Source: Cordilura impudica (Eukaryota; Arthropoda; Insecta; Diptera; Scathophagidae). From it: DNA of 64,000 nt. Each line of letters starts with the position of its first letter. The stretch's first letter is position 1. Under the pieces are notes generated by a model. That model saw only the letters and a list, made by a program, of their open reading frames with translations, was not told where the DNA came from and made no database searches. The DNA is taken from the NCBI GenBank assembly GCA_963682025.1, contig OY821519.1, positions 159,085,457 to 159,149,456 of the forward strand, in the 5' to 3' direction. Shown here in pieces: positions 31,480 through 42,427 of the stretch. The translations under genes and the position numbers were made by a program.

Positions 31480-31623
31480 ATGTTTTTCAAGGCCTTGGTT
31501 ATTATCGTACTCCTCGCCCAATGGTCCGATACCGCCCTTTTTTGCACAACTACTGACGTTGATAACTTATGTACTAATACCAAGTATGAGGACTTTTGCT
31601 GTCATAGTACTCCAGATATTTGA
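31480..31623 (+). CDS. Small secreted cysteine-rich ORF (47 aa), hypothetical
   Basis: ATG at 31480, stop TGA at 31621-31623. Residues 1-19 look like a signal peptide (basic K4, then LVIIVLLA, small residues before a cleavage point near A19). The remaining ~28 residues contain five cysteines (LFCTTTDVDNLC, DFCCHS) and acidic residues. No family recognised. The frame is open upstream to 31375, but the internal ATG is the natural start for secretion. It could be the first exon of a larger gene, a short peptide gene, or chance. It lies between a gypsy remnant and a repeat fragment, with no clear promoter or poly(A) signal. Confidence 0.3.
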   Translation: MFFKALVIIVLLAQWSDTALFCTTTDVDNLCTNTKYEDFCCHSTPDI

Positions 31624-31639
31624 TATTAAAAATTCAGTT

Positions 31640-31765
31640 TTTATGGGAGGTGCCACGCCCACTTCTTTTTGCAAAAAGCTGTGAAAATTTCAAGCCGATC
31701 GGTCCAAAGGTGTAGCCTGCTAAAAACTTCAAACACACAGATTTTCACTTTTATATATATAGATC
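31640..31765. repeat. Fragment of dispersed fly repeat
   Basis: Contains ggaggtgccacgcccactt, caagccgatcggtcc and an end reading ttttatatatatagatcg. This combination recurs in fly intergenic repeats (general knowledge). No second copy in this window. Confidence 0.4.
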
Positions 31766-33409
31766 GAAAATAGACATTTTTAAATAAATTTCCAAAACTG
31801 TTAAGATATATTTATAAGAAAGCTTATTTATTTCTTTTATATAAGATATATTTTGTTGTTATATGCTTGTTATATAAAACACTGAACTACAATACAAAGA
31901 TTTATAATAAAAAAATCTTACAATATAACTTATTTCTTTTTTTATTAAGACATAAACAAACTTGTATTATTCTACATGCCCGTAATGTGATGATGAAATA
32001 TTTTGTCGGTGTACTTATTTTACTTTACGAATGAATGTGAATAAAATGTAATATTACAATACAAATCAGGGGATGTTGTAAATATTTTTAGTTGTTTTTA
32101 TTTTAATATGAATGTTAGCCGTTTGAGCATTATTATGTGTAGGTTCGTGCAAATTCTGTTGAGATAATATTACAACTGAAATTTAAAATCATTATAGTTA
32201 AACTAAAAAAAAATAATAATTATAGTATATAAAAGACATAAAATGATAATAAGATTTAAATAAAACAGAATGGCTTAAAAATGTTTCATTACAAAGTTAC
32301 ATTAAGGTTAAACGAAACAAAAAAAATATTTTAATATTTGCACACAATTATGTTACTTTTAAATGAATTAAATACATACATACACACATTCAATTTCATT
32401 AGTAACAGCTTTTGGTAAATAATGAATCATCTTCAATCGTCAGAAGTTAGCTATAATCTAATAATTTTTCTTAAGTGTATATTTTTTAATTTAATGCTAA
32501 TACATATTTTATAATGCAATAGGTTAATTTATAATAAATGCTTTTCCTTTACAGACGTCCTTAGGTTTAAACTGATGTTCACTTTGATTCCTCTTTATCT
32601 TTATTTTCTTCTGATATTTCTTTCTCATTTGCCTGAAAAATGAAAAAAAAAATCAACAAAAAATTAATAATCAATGTTGTCTTTTCAAAAAGAGTTGTGC
32701 AAAATACAATTTTACGGTAATTTATAAAATTGTTTTTGGCAAATTCATGACATAAGCAAAAAAATGTATGCAAATTAAAAACAAATTTATTTTCAATGTA
32801 AAATTATTATAACTGAAATGATTAAGTTGGGCTAGACCTAGGTCTGTTGAGAGATTAATAGAATATCGGGAGTCCACTTTATACGTGGAGTATTAACAAC
32901 ATTTATCCTATGGTCATATATTCTTTAGATTAATGGCTTATGGACATTAAACACCCATAAACAAAATTTTATCACGATATTTATAGTAAGTGGATATCAT
33001 AGCGGACTAGGTTTAAACATTTACTGAATGAATCTTACCAAATTCAATAGCGATCATCCTATTAAACTTTATGTCATGATAACCCTACCAACCAATATTT
33101 ATCGTAACAAGAATATATGTGACAACATTTACCAGAAAACCTTTAGAATTCAAACGTTTTCAAAAAACTAATTCACTAATTCACACAAAAACTTAACGTC
33201 TCCAAACTATAACATTTTCAAAACTATTATTGACTATTAGAAACACAAAATTGGAGGATTTGTTCATATCAGTAATGTTTTTACTATCGATAATATGGAG
33301 TGGAGTTCCCCTTAACGCAAACATTTAAAAAATTTATCATACATTTTGTTTTAAAAAAATTTTTTTTTATAATTAACAGCGGGAAGTGGAAAAAGGGCCA
33401 TATTGACCC
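31766..33409. other. AT-rich spacer, no gene seen
   Basis: No coding region recognised. Positions ~32830-33120 (aaattcaatagcgatcatcc) resemble ~35160-35205 in the repeat at 34643-35440, so a decayed copy of that repeat is likely. A purine-rich run (gcgggaagtggaaaaaggg) sits at 33379-33397, just before the duplicated block. Confidence 0.4.
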
Positions 33410-34151
33410 TGTAATGGTGCTGGCATCAATACAATTCATTATTGAAAATAACTTCACTTAATGACAACTACTATATATTTTGTAGTAAAATTTTTTGCCC
33501 ATTTTAAATTTTTTCTCGTTGCTATCTATATATAAAACCCTAAATTATACATACCATTCGATCTCACCACTCGCTACAAATTCGATAAATTTGTATCATA
33601 TGGTTTCTAGAGACTCGAACTTCTAGTGATATTTTACGCGCCAAAATTATTCAGCAATAAACTGAATGCTTTTTCTGACCTTATAAAATGTCGACTTCAC
33701 ACATCTTGTGTCCAATTTGCCTCGTGCTTTTTAAAGAATACATCATAGAAAAAAAGTTCGTAATATATTAAACAAAGTTTATATAAATTAAAGTTTAACT
33801 TTCCCTATATAAAATTTCTTAATAACGAAGGTAAATAAAAAAATCAAAATATTAATTTTTACAAAATTCGTGATTTAACACACTCCTATGTTTGGGCTTT
33901 TTAAAATCTGAAGCTTGGTATATGCAACAAATTGTTTTCTTTGGTTAGGAATACCACATTGAATGAACTAGACTGAACCCTAATTATTCCTACTGAATTC
34001 AGTTTTCCGAACATTTATTTAAGCTATCATTTGGCATACTTTGATAGTTATCAACAAGGATTAATACCACCAATTGAACCATTTTCTTTTAGTGTGGCCA
34101 TTTCGATCGGGAAAGTTCCTTTGTAAAATCTTTTTTTTTTTTCTTGACTAA

Positions 34152-34404
34152 AGGTGCGTTCAGACTACGCAAATATTTGACCAAATAAACGTAACCCCTA
34201 ATTTTATGAAAGTTTTATTCAATCTTACATGATATATAAAAGACAAAATTAAGTTATGTTTTATTACATTAGTAATATTTAATATATTTAACTATATTCT
34301 ATATCATATATTGTATAACTTAATGAAAATTATACAAGGAAAATTATACATTATTTAGGGGTTACGCTTATTTGGTCAAATATTTGCGTAGTCTGAACGC
34401 ACCT
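34152..34404. mobile_element. 253-bp MITE, ~49-bp inverted repeats, TAA target duplication (PIF/Harbinger type)
   Basis: The left end AGGTGCGTTCAGACTACGC and right end GCGTAGTCTGAACGCACCT are perfect inverses extending to ~49 bp with one mismatch. TAA flanks both sides (34149-34151, 34405-34407). The paralogous site at ~46702 reads ttgactaagtcaaa with a single taa and no element, so the limits are exact. The interior is AT-only. A TAA duplication suits PIF/Harbinger elements. Confidence 0.95.
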
Positions 34405-34642
34405 TAAGTCAAAATTCAAATCATCTTCATTTTAGATTTGGCCGCAAATCTAGAAATTGTTTCTACAATATATGTAACCAACACATCATTATAATAATAT
34501 AATATTTGCATCAGCTTATAAACTGAGCTAAACGTTTGGAAAACTAGTCCATAATCACCTAAAATGTAAAGCAGATCAAAAATTGATACAAAAAAAAATT
34601 TTTTTTTTAAACGGAACCTAAGTATTTAAAACTAAACCTAAA

Positions 34643-35440
34643 CAAGTAAGAAAATTATAGTCTGTCTAGACCGACTATACGATACCCTATACCATGCGTT
34701 TAGTGACCGTATCACTCAGGCCCAACTAACTGGATATAGAAAATAAGCATAAACCAAATTTGAGTGGGATTTTTATTAATTTTTTCGGCTGCAGATATGA
34801 AAAAGTTCATATCGGATGTTATATCTATATGGGGACTAGGCCCAAAAATGGACCGATCCAGACCATATTTGGTAAAGTCTCTTGTATTTTGCAAAAATAT
34901 ATACAAACAAAATTTGAGAAGAATCAGTGCAATATTTTTGTTTTTTGATAGATTTAAGTAAAGATCGGGAAGCAGCTCTATATGGGGCCTATGACTAAGA
35001 GTTGTCCAATAAGGATCATTTTTGGACTACTGATTAATGGATGATATATATACATACAAACCCAATTTGACTAAGATTTGTATGATAATTTGGATCTTAT
35101 GGCAGTATATGTTGATTTAATAGGGGTCATTTGTATGGGGGCTAGGTCTGAACATGGACCGATTCTCACCAATTTCAATAGCGTTCATCCCATGGCCGAT
35201 AAAAGATGAAATACCAAATTTCATTAAAATATATTCATATTTGCGACCTGCAGTTTGATTACAAGCTTTACATGGACACACAGACGGACGGACGGACGGA
35301 CATTGCTAAATCGAATCAGATAGTGATTCTGATTCGATCGGTATAATTAAAGATGGGTGTAGGTCAAATATTTTTGGTTGTTACAAACAGCAGCACAAAG
35401 TCATTATACCCAAACCACATAGTGGTATAGGGTATAATGA
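34643..35440. repeat. ~798-bp dispersed fly repeat inserted in copy 1
   Basis: Absent from the paralogous position (~46900), where cctaaa joins taccaac directly through 'taa'. It begins caagtaagaaaattatag and ends agtggtatagggtataatga, with taccctatacca inverted near both ends (34683; 35424). It has the diagnostic tandem acggacgg block (35281-35299) followed by cattgctaaatcgaatcag. Of the same general class as A1/A2 but a different family; fragments at ~26220 and ~32830-33120 are relatives. Confidence 0.75.
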
Positions 35441-37499
35441 TACCAACTATCTAAATAGTGGGTTTTTTTTTGAATACTTAATAAGAATTTAAAGATTTGT
35501 TTAGACAAAAAAGCCAAATAGATAAAATATAAGCTTTAGGGTTAAAGAGTTAAATTCCAAAGTGTTTAAAACTAAAGAAGAAAAAAACAACTAGTATACA
35601 TTGTTGCTGACCTAGTAATGTTGCGCTGGTAAAACTTTAAGGAAAACAAAAACAAAATTCCAAATTTTCTCTCCTCAGCTTGAGAACAACTTTGCAGAAT
35701 GGCCATTCAACGTTGGATCTCTATAATAATGTAAGTGAACATACCAATTTTATTTATTTTCAAACAGTTATTTTCACAATTTAGAATGTAAAGCAACCAG
35801 TGATTTTTCGGTAGAAAAATTGAATTCTATCAAAAATATAAAATAAAATAAGCGGTAGAAAAACAAATATTTGAAAAAGGAATTTCGAAAAGATTAGTAT
35901 AAATGTGAATATAAATATAAAAATATATATAAGATATATATTGTGAAGAGTTCTGAATTATATAAAAATTTGTGAATTTGTTTTGTTGAAAAGAAAAGAG
36001 AATATAATAAATTTTGGAGTAAACACAGAGACGAATAGTGATGTAAATAAAGAACATAATAAATGAAAAATAAAAACCAAGTTTTGAAAAATACAAATTT
36101 AATAATTATAAGTAACTATATTTAAATTTAAAGTGAATTTTTTTTTTTTTTTTTTGACAGTTATAGTTATAGATTGCAAATATGTTTTGGCATAAACCAA
36201 AACTTGATTTTTGTAAATGTTCATCTTTCTCTCTTCTTTTCTCAGCTTCCTAGCAAGAAAAAGTAATTAAAGCATAATAAAAATAATTATACTTGCCTAA
36301 AGAAATAGCAAAAAACAAAAAAAAAAAAAAAAAAATAATAATAAAAAAGGACTACAGAAAGTAGAACAAAAAAAAAAATAAATTAGTTCGACTTGTTTAA
36401 CAGCAATAAGGTAAAATTTACATTTTTATTTAGCAACAGTGTATATTGTCATTAAGTTTTCCGTTTAAAGTTTTTTTCAATAAATTTGCCATTGTAATAC
36501 AATTTTTTTTTGCCATTTGGCAACTCTTTTTTTCTATTATTTACTTATTTTACTCGTTAGTTTCTTATTACTTTTGTTTATATTTTGTTCTTAAAGCACA
36601 ATGACCTATATTTGCTTAATTTATCATTTCGCTCCGAGTAAATAATTTATAGGGGTTTCGCTTCCAATAATAGTTTAAATTCCTAAAATTTTTAATCTTT
36701 AATGTAAAATTTTTTATTTTAGAAAAGCAAATAGTAGTCTATAAGTAACACCTTTTGTCTAATATAATGAATTTGTTAATATTGTTAATTTAATGCATTA
36801 TCAAAAATTCGCTGAATGCATATTTTAAATGATTTTTTTTTTTGTAAATAAACAACATTTACAATGATTTCCTAAATTCCTCAGTTTTTGATGTCATGTG
36901 ATAGGGTTAATGTAAGTAGTGAGAGGATATGGTTAGGGATCATCAAATAAATTAATTCCAATGTGGCTGAATATTAATGTTTTGATGATCAAGGATGGGT
37001 TGGGCGTATTGTTGCTTTGTTTTCACCTTTAAGCAACCACCTTAGTAGAAATTATTTAATGTTAGTTTACTTGTTATTATTTATTATTGTTTAATGTGTT
37101 CTAGCTTGTGTTCTTTTTTAGTGTTGATTTATTTTAAGATTTTAAGTTAATCTTATTGTTATGATATTTTAATGGTTGTGACCATTTTGATGTTTGTACT
37201 CACATGCAATTATCTACTTCAGTTTACAAAATATTAAGTCAGTAACATTTTATCTTAGGGAACACTTTTCATGAACAGTTTGCTTTATTAATTTTATTTA
37301 GAACAATTATTAACTTGTTTAATCAGTACTAATTACTTTTATTAATTATTTAAAACACTTAGTAACTTATTATAAAATAATACAAATTTGTTTAAAACAT
37401 TTTTTAAGCTATTATAATCCGAATTTTACTTTAATAATTTTGCTTTTTAAACAAAATCCTTACCCAACCATGTGGGCTTGAGTTCTCCCTTCTTTATTT

Positions 37500-37527
37500 T
37501 ATAAAAGCCAAGAACTCTGTCCTCAGC
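37500..37527 (+). promoter_or_regulatory. TATA box plus TCAG initiator in the duplicated block
   Basis: TATAAAAG at 37500-37507, CCTCAGC at 37521-37527, initiator A 25 bases after the first T. Present also in copy 2 (TATAAAAG ~48917). Core-promoter spacing is good; no downstream gene is visible, so an LTR or non-coding transcript promoter is the likely meaning. Confidence 0.45.
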
Positions 37528-38538
37528 GGCAGAGAAACACAAAAATTGCCAAAACAAGTGAAACCTAAAAACCATCAAAAAATAAAGAACCAAAACATAA
37601 AAAAACAGTCAAGTGCATTTGTTTCACAATCCTAAATTAAGAAACTTTCAAGTGCACTGACTTAGGGAAATGCAATGCAGCAGTTTCAAGAAATGTATGT
37701 GTTTCGAAACTGACACCCAAACAATTAAAAATGTGAATGAACGCAATGACCGAAAAATGAAAATAAAAATGTTTGGGAAAGCAACATGATATTTCAACAT
37801 AAGGACAAATGTTAAACACTGCAATATGAGTTGCAACATACTCGTGCCCGTAGTGAGTAATTTGATGAGGGCAAAACATTTATAAAAATAAATGACAAAC
37901 TAAGGCGTTTGTCAAGTTGGGTGGCAAAGTATTTATTTACCAAAATTTAATGCCAACATAATGTTTGTCATATTTATTGTGTGACTGTAAATATGAAGAT
38001 AATTGGTAAACTAATTTGTTCACCATATTGGGCGGCATGAAGGGCGGACTGATTTGTTCGCCATATTGGCGGCAAGAATGGCGGATTGTTAATCATGTCC
38101 CTAGACTTTTTTAAGACTTTTGACAAAATAGGAATTCACTACATTATTCACCAATTCATAGAATGGCGCGGCGCCTTTGTCCACCTTTGCTTTGTTTTCA
38201 CCTTTAAGCTACCACCTTAGTAGATGCAGTCTTCCAATAGTTCCTTTCAAATAGATTCAGTTGTCATTACATTCAGTCTTTTAATTTTTCTTTATTTTTA
38301 CCTCATACTTCTGGGTCGCGTTTATGCAACATTGTTGTGAGACGTTTTCTTGTTTGTGCATGCAAGTAAAATATTTAATACTACGTGGTTTTTGTTAACA
38401 TCTTGGTGTGGTTCATGACCCCGCCCTTTAGCCGACGAGCCAGAGCCGGAATATATGCATGCAAGAGCCTGACTAAGTCCCAAAGATGCAAATAAACAAT
38501 TTTTTTTTGGTTATATGCTACATAGATATTATTATTTT

Positions 38539-38556
38539 TGGCGCCCAACGTGGGGC
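38539..38556 (+). other. Primer-binding site (tRNA-Lys type) of an unplaced LTR element
   Basis: TGGCGCCCAACGTGGGGC is a long match to the expected complement of a lysine tRNA 3' end. It follows 350 bp of LTR-like sequence, and no matching gag follows directly. It may belong to the left duplicate (see findings) or to an independent LTR fragment. Confidence 0.6.
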
Positions 38557-38996
38557 CCCGACGCTTTAAAACCTCTTAAGCTAAAACTCAGAAAAATTTG
38601 CTCTGTGGGTCTCCCATTATCTGGCATTAGTATTTCGTTTTTTTTTTTATCAAGATTTCTCAGAACTTAATAAAACTTATGTTACATGTTTTCTGCCATT
38701 TTTCTTGTTGGATTTTTGATAGTAAAATACTTTACTACCATACCTCAGAAAGTAGACTAAAGTTGTCCTTTCAAATATAAAAATTATTTTTGGAATTCAA
38801 TGATTCGGTTTATCGCACTGAATAGTGATCGGAAATAATGTTGTTTTGTTTAGAAATCACATTCTGAATTCGAACTGAATCGTGACAAGCAAAACGTTTT
38901 TAGTTTTTCTTGTTTTCGTGTTAATTTGTTTTCTGCTAGTTTTTGTATTTAAATGATTAGCTATAAATTTTTTTTCATATAAAAACTGCATCTTAT

Positions 38997-39124
38997 AGAT
39001 TTATTTGGAACTATAGTATTGGATTATCTGATTTATCTCATCTATACTAATAAACAAGCTAGATTTATTTGGAACTATAGTATTGGATTATCTGATTTAT
39101 CTGATCTATACCAATAAACAAACT
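38997..39124. repeat. 64-bp tandem duplication
   Basis: agatttatttggaactatag... at 38997-39060 is repeated at 39061-39124 with 3 to 4 substitutions. Confidence 0.85.
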
Positions 39125-39373
39125 AAAAATTTTCTCTTTATGCTTTTTTTCCGTGTACAGTTTGGAATCTTAGAATTTAAATTTTAAAGTTGATTCTAAG
39201 GCCACCGTATATATTTCCATCAATTCAAGTCCTTTGTGTAATAGTTTCCTTTTTACCTGTTCTGAGTAGTTCTTGAATATCATTTAGTCAAATACAAAAC
39301 AATATTTGTCTTTTTTTGCATCATAATACTATTTTTTTTTTATACCAATTCACTACGAGCATTAACGTATCCT

Positions 39374-39595
39374 ATTTTTTTATTTTTTTTTTTTTTATTT
39401 AATCAACACTCAGGGGATGCCCCCTACGGATGCAGTGCATTGTGTTGATCTCAGGAAAATAGGTTTAAGGAGGAAAGAGGGAGAGTGTTCATTTTTTTTT
39501 TTTGCAGCGACAGACCAAAGCCTCTGGTGGGAATCGAACCCACGACCCCTCGCATGACAGGCGAGCACGCTACCTACTAACCTACCGGGGCGCTT
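39374..39595 (-). repeat. tRNA-derived SINE, minus strand
   Basis: The minus-strand head (39592-39520) folds like a tRNA: A box TAGGTTAGTAGG (39584-39573), anticodon arm CTCGC-CTGTCAT-GCGAG with anticodon GTC (Asp-like), and a perfect B box GGTTCGATTCC (39540-39530). The acceptor stem is imperfect, so this is not an intact tRNA gene. A ~120-bp unrelated body follows, and an A-rich tail (plus-strand T-runs 39375-39400) ends it. Pol III promoter plus poly(A) tail is the SINE architecture. No target duplication found. Confidence 0.85.
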
Positions 39596-40769
39596 TACAT
39601 CGAAATCAAAACGAAAATTATTATTTTTTATGCAAACTTGTATAGCATATTCAAATAGTGCTTAAACTTATAGCCTTTTTAAGGTTTCGTTTTAAATACC
39701 TGAATTAACAAATTAACAATAACGGAATAAGTTTTCAGTTGAACATTTTGTTATAATTTTTTTTTTTTTTTTTTATTAATTACTTGAAGGTTCAATGTTT
39801 TTTTTTTTAGAACATTTTAAGGAATTATTTTTTTATTAATATAAAGTTTATATGAACTTCCAATCATTCCCTTGAATTGCTATGCGATAAAAAAGAAAAA
39901 AATAGTAACGGACTATTTTAGTATGTGATTAACCATGCCTCTCAAGCACAGTAATGAGAATTTGACAGCAATAACGCCTACAGCTCTGTGGTGAACGATT
40001 TGGCAGACACCCCTGTCGAACAAAAAAAAAAAAAAAAAAAGAATAAATTTTGCCTTTAAATATATTACCAAAGTTGGATGAAGTAGTTAAATTGTTAGTA
40101 AAATAACAATCAAAATCCAACATGTATAGAGCTCATGAACATTCATATATACATTTTTTTTTAAGTTCATATGCATTACAATGTTGATAGCAATAATGCT
40201 GTTGCTGAAACATTAGTGCTCGGCTTTAACTAGTGTGGAAGTTACTTGGTACTTTGTACTGGCATTTGTGGTATTTTAGGTAATTAAAGATACGTAGTAT
40301 CAATAATAATAATAATAGAAAATAATTTGTAATTATTTTTTTTTCTTTTTTCTTTTGGTTAAAGACAAATTATAAATGCAAAAATAACATACACCATCTT
40401 ATTCGCATTCACAATGGTTATTATTATGCAATTGAGATGATGTTGCCTTTTGTGTTTAGTACTAAACAATAGTATGTAGAATTCGACTAACGAATAAAAT
40501 TTTTGTATTTTCTTTTGGTTCTATACGAGTTCACACTTCTCTTAAACTCTACATGGTACAGCCGAAATCACTTTACTTCCTTTAATTAATGCGTGAAAAA
40601 AATCTTAAATCATAATTCGATAACTATCAGTGTTACGAAATCAAGTGTGTTTAAGGTAAGATGTGTGGATTACAAAAGTAAATTCAGTTGGTTTTCAACT
40701 TCCTAAACCGTCAAAATTTATTGTCCATAAAATTTAACAGAGCACGTTGCGACATCGATACCTTTGTAG

Positions 40770-41079
40770 TGTAACCATGTTGTCATACCATAGGCACAGC
40801 GAATATCACCAACTTCAACTGTGTAGCATGACAAATTAAAACACATGTTAAAGTTGTCATGTTACAAATGTCGAAGTGGGTTACAAAAATATTAACCGTT
40901 TGCATTAATATATGACAACATGTAACCTAAACTGACACCTATAATTTAATTTATTTTTTTTGTTATTCTTAATAAAATATTGAGTGATTTGGGAAATCAC
41001 TCAATACTAAACAACAAAGTTAATTCTCATAAGTAGTATATAAGACAGAACAATTATTGAATAAAATTAGATTATTACA
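40770..41079 (+). repeat. Possible 5' LTR of the 412-like element
   Basis: TGTAACC at 40770 and GATTATTACA ending at 41079 give a TGTAA/TTACA terminal pair. Inside are TATATAAG (~41037) and aataaaa (~41060), in the right order for promoter and poly(A) signal. TGGCACTTGTG, a possible primer-binding site, follows 12 bases on. No partner LTR exists in the window, so this rests on structure alone. Confidence 0.35.
40978..41006. other. Perfect 13-bp palindrome with 3-nt loop
   Basis: TATTGAGTGATTT (40978-40990), GGG, then its exact complement (40994-41006). It lies just upstream of the TATA-like element of the putative LTR. Confidence 0.85.
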
Positions 41080-41417
41080 AGCAACTAAAATTGGCACTTG
41101 TGTCTTGTTTTTGAAAGTGATAATCTCTAATCTTTTGGCAGTTCTTTTGAACGCCTACTGATAAGCTGGAACCCTTTCAGCTGTATAAAAATAATCAAGG
41201 GCTATAGGGAAAATAACTTTTAAATATAAAAGTAAGGATATTTAGAACTATATCCTATACATGTCGATCCTTCCGAATTACAAGTAAGGATATGTTAAAC
41301 CTTATCCTGTACATATCCTGTACATGGCGATCCTGCCAGGAGGGACCAACGAAATTTTTTAAATGCACATTCTTGAAATCAAGAAAATTCATAAAATTTT
41401 TTTTTGTCTGAAGTCAG

Positions 41418-41772
41418 ATGGAAGAAATAGACGAAATTTTTCAACGTTGGGAGAAATACTTGGCTGAAGAATACCAACCAGGCCAAATCGACGCATCGGC
41501 ACCAACATACAAACCAACACCAACAACAGCAGGACCAAAGGCAATCAGCATTGAGGAGGAGTACCGAAGGCGGCAAAAGGCAAGACCAGCAACAAATTGC
41601 GACCAACCCAAGCAGCAGCAGATACAAAAAAAAGAAGAAACGAGCTGGCAATAAATTCCAGAAGAGGAAGCAAGTGGCCTTAATATATCGGGAGTTAACA
41701 TTGGCCGAAAATACTGAAGACAAAATAAAGCTAAAACAACAGATAAGAAAGCTGCGGAATGAAAAATTTTAG
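41418..41772 (+). pseudogene. 412-like accessory ORF 1, frameshifted
   Basis: Starts MEEIDEIFQRWEKYL with an acidic helical N-terminus, then a Pro/Thr linker (TYKPTPTTAGP) and EEEYRRRQKARP. At the A8 run near 41626 the first frame soon stops (41654), while the overlapping frame carries a basic KKKKKRAGNKFQKRKQ and LIYRELTLAENTEDKIKLKQ to 41772. One homopolymer indel would explain the break. Elements of this lineage have small frames before gag; its role is unknown to me. Confidence 0.5.
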
Positions 41773-41898
41773 GATATATATATAGCCTAATAATAAAAAA
41801 TACATAAAATTCTTTATAACAATATAGAAATACTATTTACACTAAAATTATATACATAAATGTGAGGACCCATTTGGGTTTACAAGATCGATAAGGAA

Positions 41899-42114
41899 AT
41901 GGGTAAACCCCAGAGCAAAGTAGAAATTCAGGAAAATATTATAAACAATGGGAATGCTAAAAATGAAAAATTTATGATACCAGAATATGTAATGACTTTG
42001 ATTATAGTAGCATTAGTATTATATATAGCTTATAAAATTAACAGTTCTTATAAAAATTATGTACAAAAACACAGGAATAGAATAAGCACAAATAATGCTA
42101 TCACAGATGTTTAG
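41899..42114 (+). CDS. Small predicted N-myristoylated, single-pass membrane protein
   Basis: 71 residues. The N-terminus MGKPQSK fits the N-myristoylation consensus (Gly2, Ser6, Lys7). Residues ~29-47 (VMTLIIVALVLYIAYKI) form one hydrophobic membrane-spanning segment, followed by a basic tail (KNYVQKHRNR). Intact frame, between accessory ORF 1 and gag of the 412-like element. The function is unknown to me: possibilities are membrane targeting of particles or an envelope-like role. The combination of acylation signal plus TM in an AT-rich frame is unlikely by chance. Confidence 0.5.
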   Translation: MGKPQSKVEIQENIINNGNAKNEKFMIPEYVMTLIIVALVLYIAYKINSSYKNYVQKHRNRISTNNAITDV

Positions 42115-42160
42115 AAATAAGATAAAAAAAAAAATAAATATAAAAATTGAAACAATATAA

Positions 42161-42427
42161 ATGGAAGGGTACATTACAGAATTAAAAGAAATATTGGGAA
42201 ACTTAAAGAAAACCCCAGGGAGAACATACACAGAAAAAACTATACAAAATAAATTAGGAAACATTCAGGAAATAAAAGAAAATTTTCTCAGAGCTGAGAC
42301 GGAAGAAAAAGGAAGCGAAAAAGTAATGGCACTGAAACTAGAATTTAATACAATTTACAAGAAAATTGAAGAATATTTAGAAAAAAAACCCAAAAGAAAA
42401 AAAAACAATGGCAGCATTCAATCTTGA
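42161..42427 (+). CDS. Coiled-coil ORF overlapping the start of gag (matrix-like)
   Basis: 88 residues, helical and charged (ITELKEILGNLKK, IQEIKENFLRAE, EFNTIYKKIEEYLEKK), ending in a Lys-rich stretch coded by A-runs at 42381-42407. It overlaps the next frame (42408) by 20 bp. Either a separate product or the N-terminal part of Gag separated by a homopolymer indel or frameshift. Confidence 0.5.
   Translation: MEGYITELKEILGNLKKTPGRTYTEKTIQNKLGNIQEIKENFLRAETEEKGSEKVMALKLEFNTIYKKIEEYLEKKPKRKKNNGSIQS

Larger units (their letters stand above)
33410..38183. repeat. Large direct duplication, copy 1 (with two later insertions)
   Basis: Starts TGTAATGGTGC and ends cctttgtcca. Apart from inserts at 34152-34404 and 34643-35440 it follows 45950-49569 base by base with few differences. 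The first ~300 bp look like an LTR start (TG; TATA-like tatatataaaaccc at ~33529; aataaa at ~33656). Near the right end is a second promoter-like TATAAAAG (37500) with a CCTCAGC initiator. No protein-coding gene recognised in the duplicated block. Confidence 0.9.
38184..40769. other. Mixed repeat remnants between duplication and 412-like element
   Basis: 38190-38224 repeats 37015-37050 (ctttgttttcacctttaag, accaccttagtag). 38200-38538 looks like an LTR tail (aataaac at 38490) followed by a primer-binding site. 38997-39124 is a 64-bp tandem duplication. A SINE lies at 39374-39595. Around 39950-40040 a sequence ends in an A18 run, possibly the tail of another retroposon. No gene recognised. Confidence 0.5.

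Noticed and set aside
37637..37879. 80-codon minus-strand frame in the duplicated block
   Set aside because: Internal deletion in copy 2 (49054-49266) changes it without evident constraint; no family recognised.
39520..39592. Functional tRNA-Asp gene
   Set aside because: The acceptor stem does not pair properly and an A-tailed non-tRNA body follows, so it is a SINE head.
41379..41723. 114-codon Cys/Trp-rich minus-strand frame
   Set aside because: Antisense of accessory ORF 1; composition reflects CCA/CAG/CAA codons on the plus strand.
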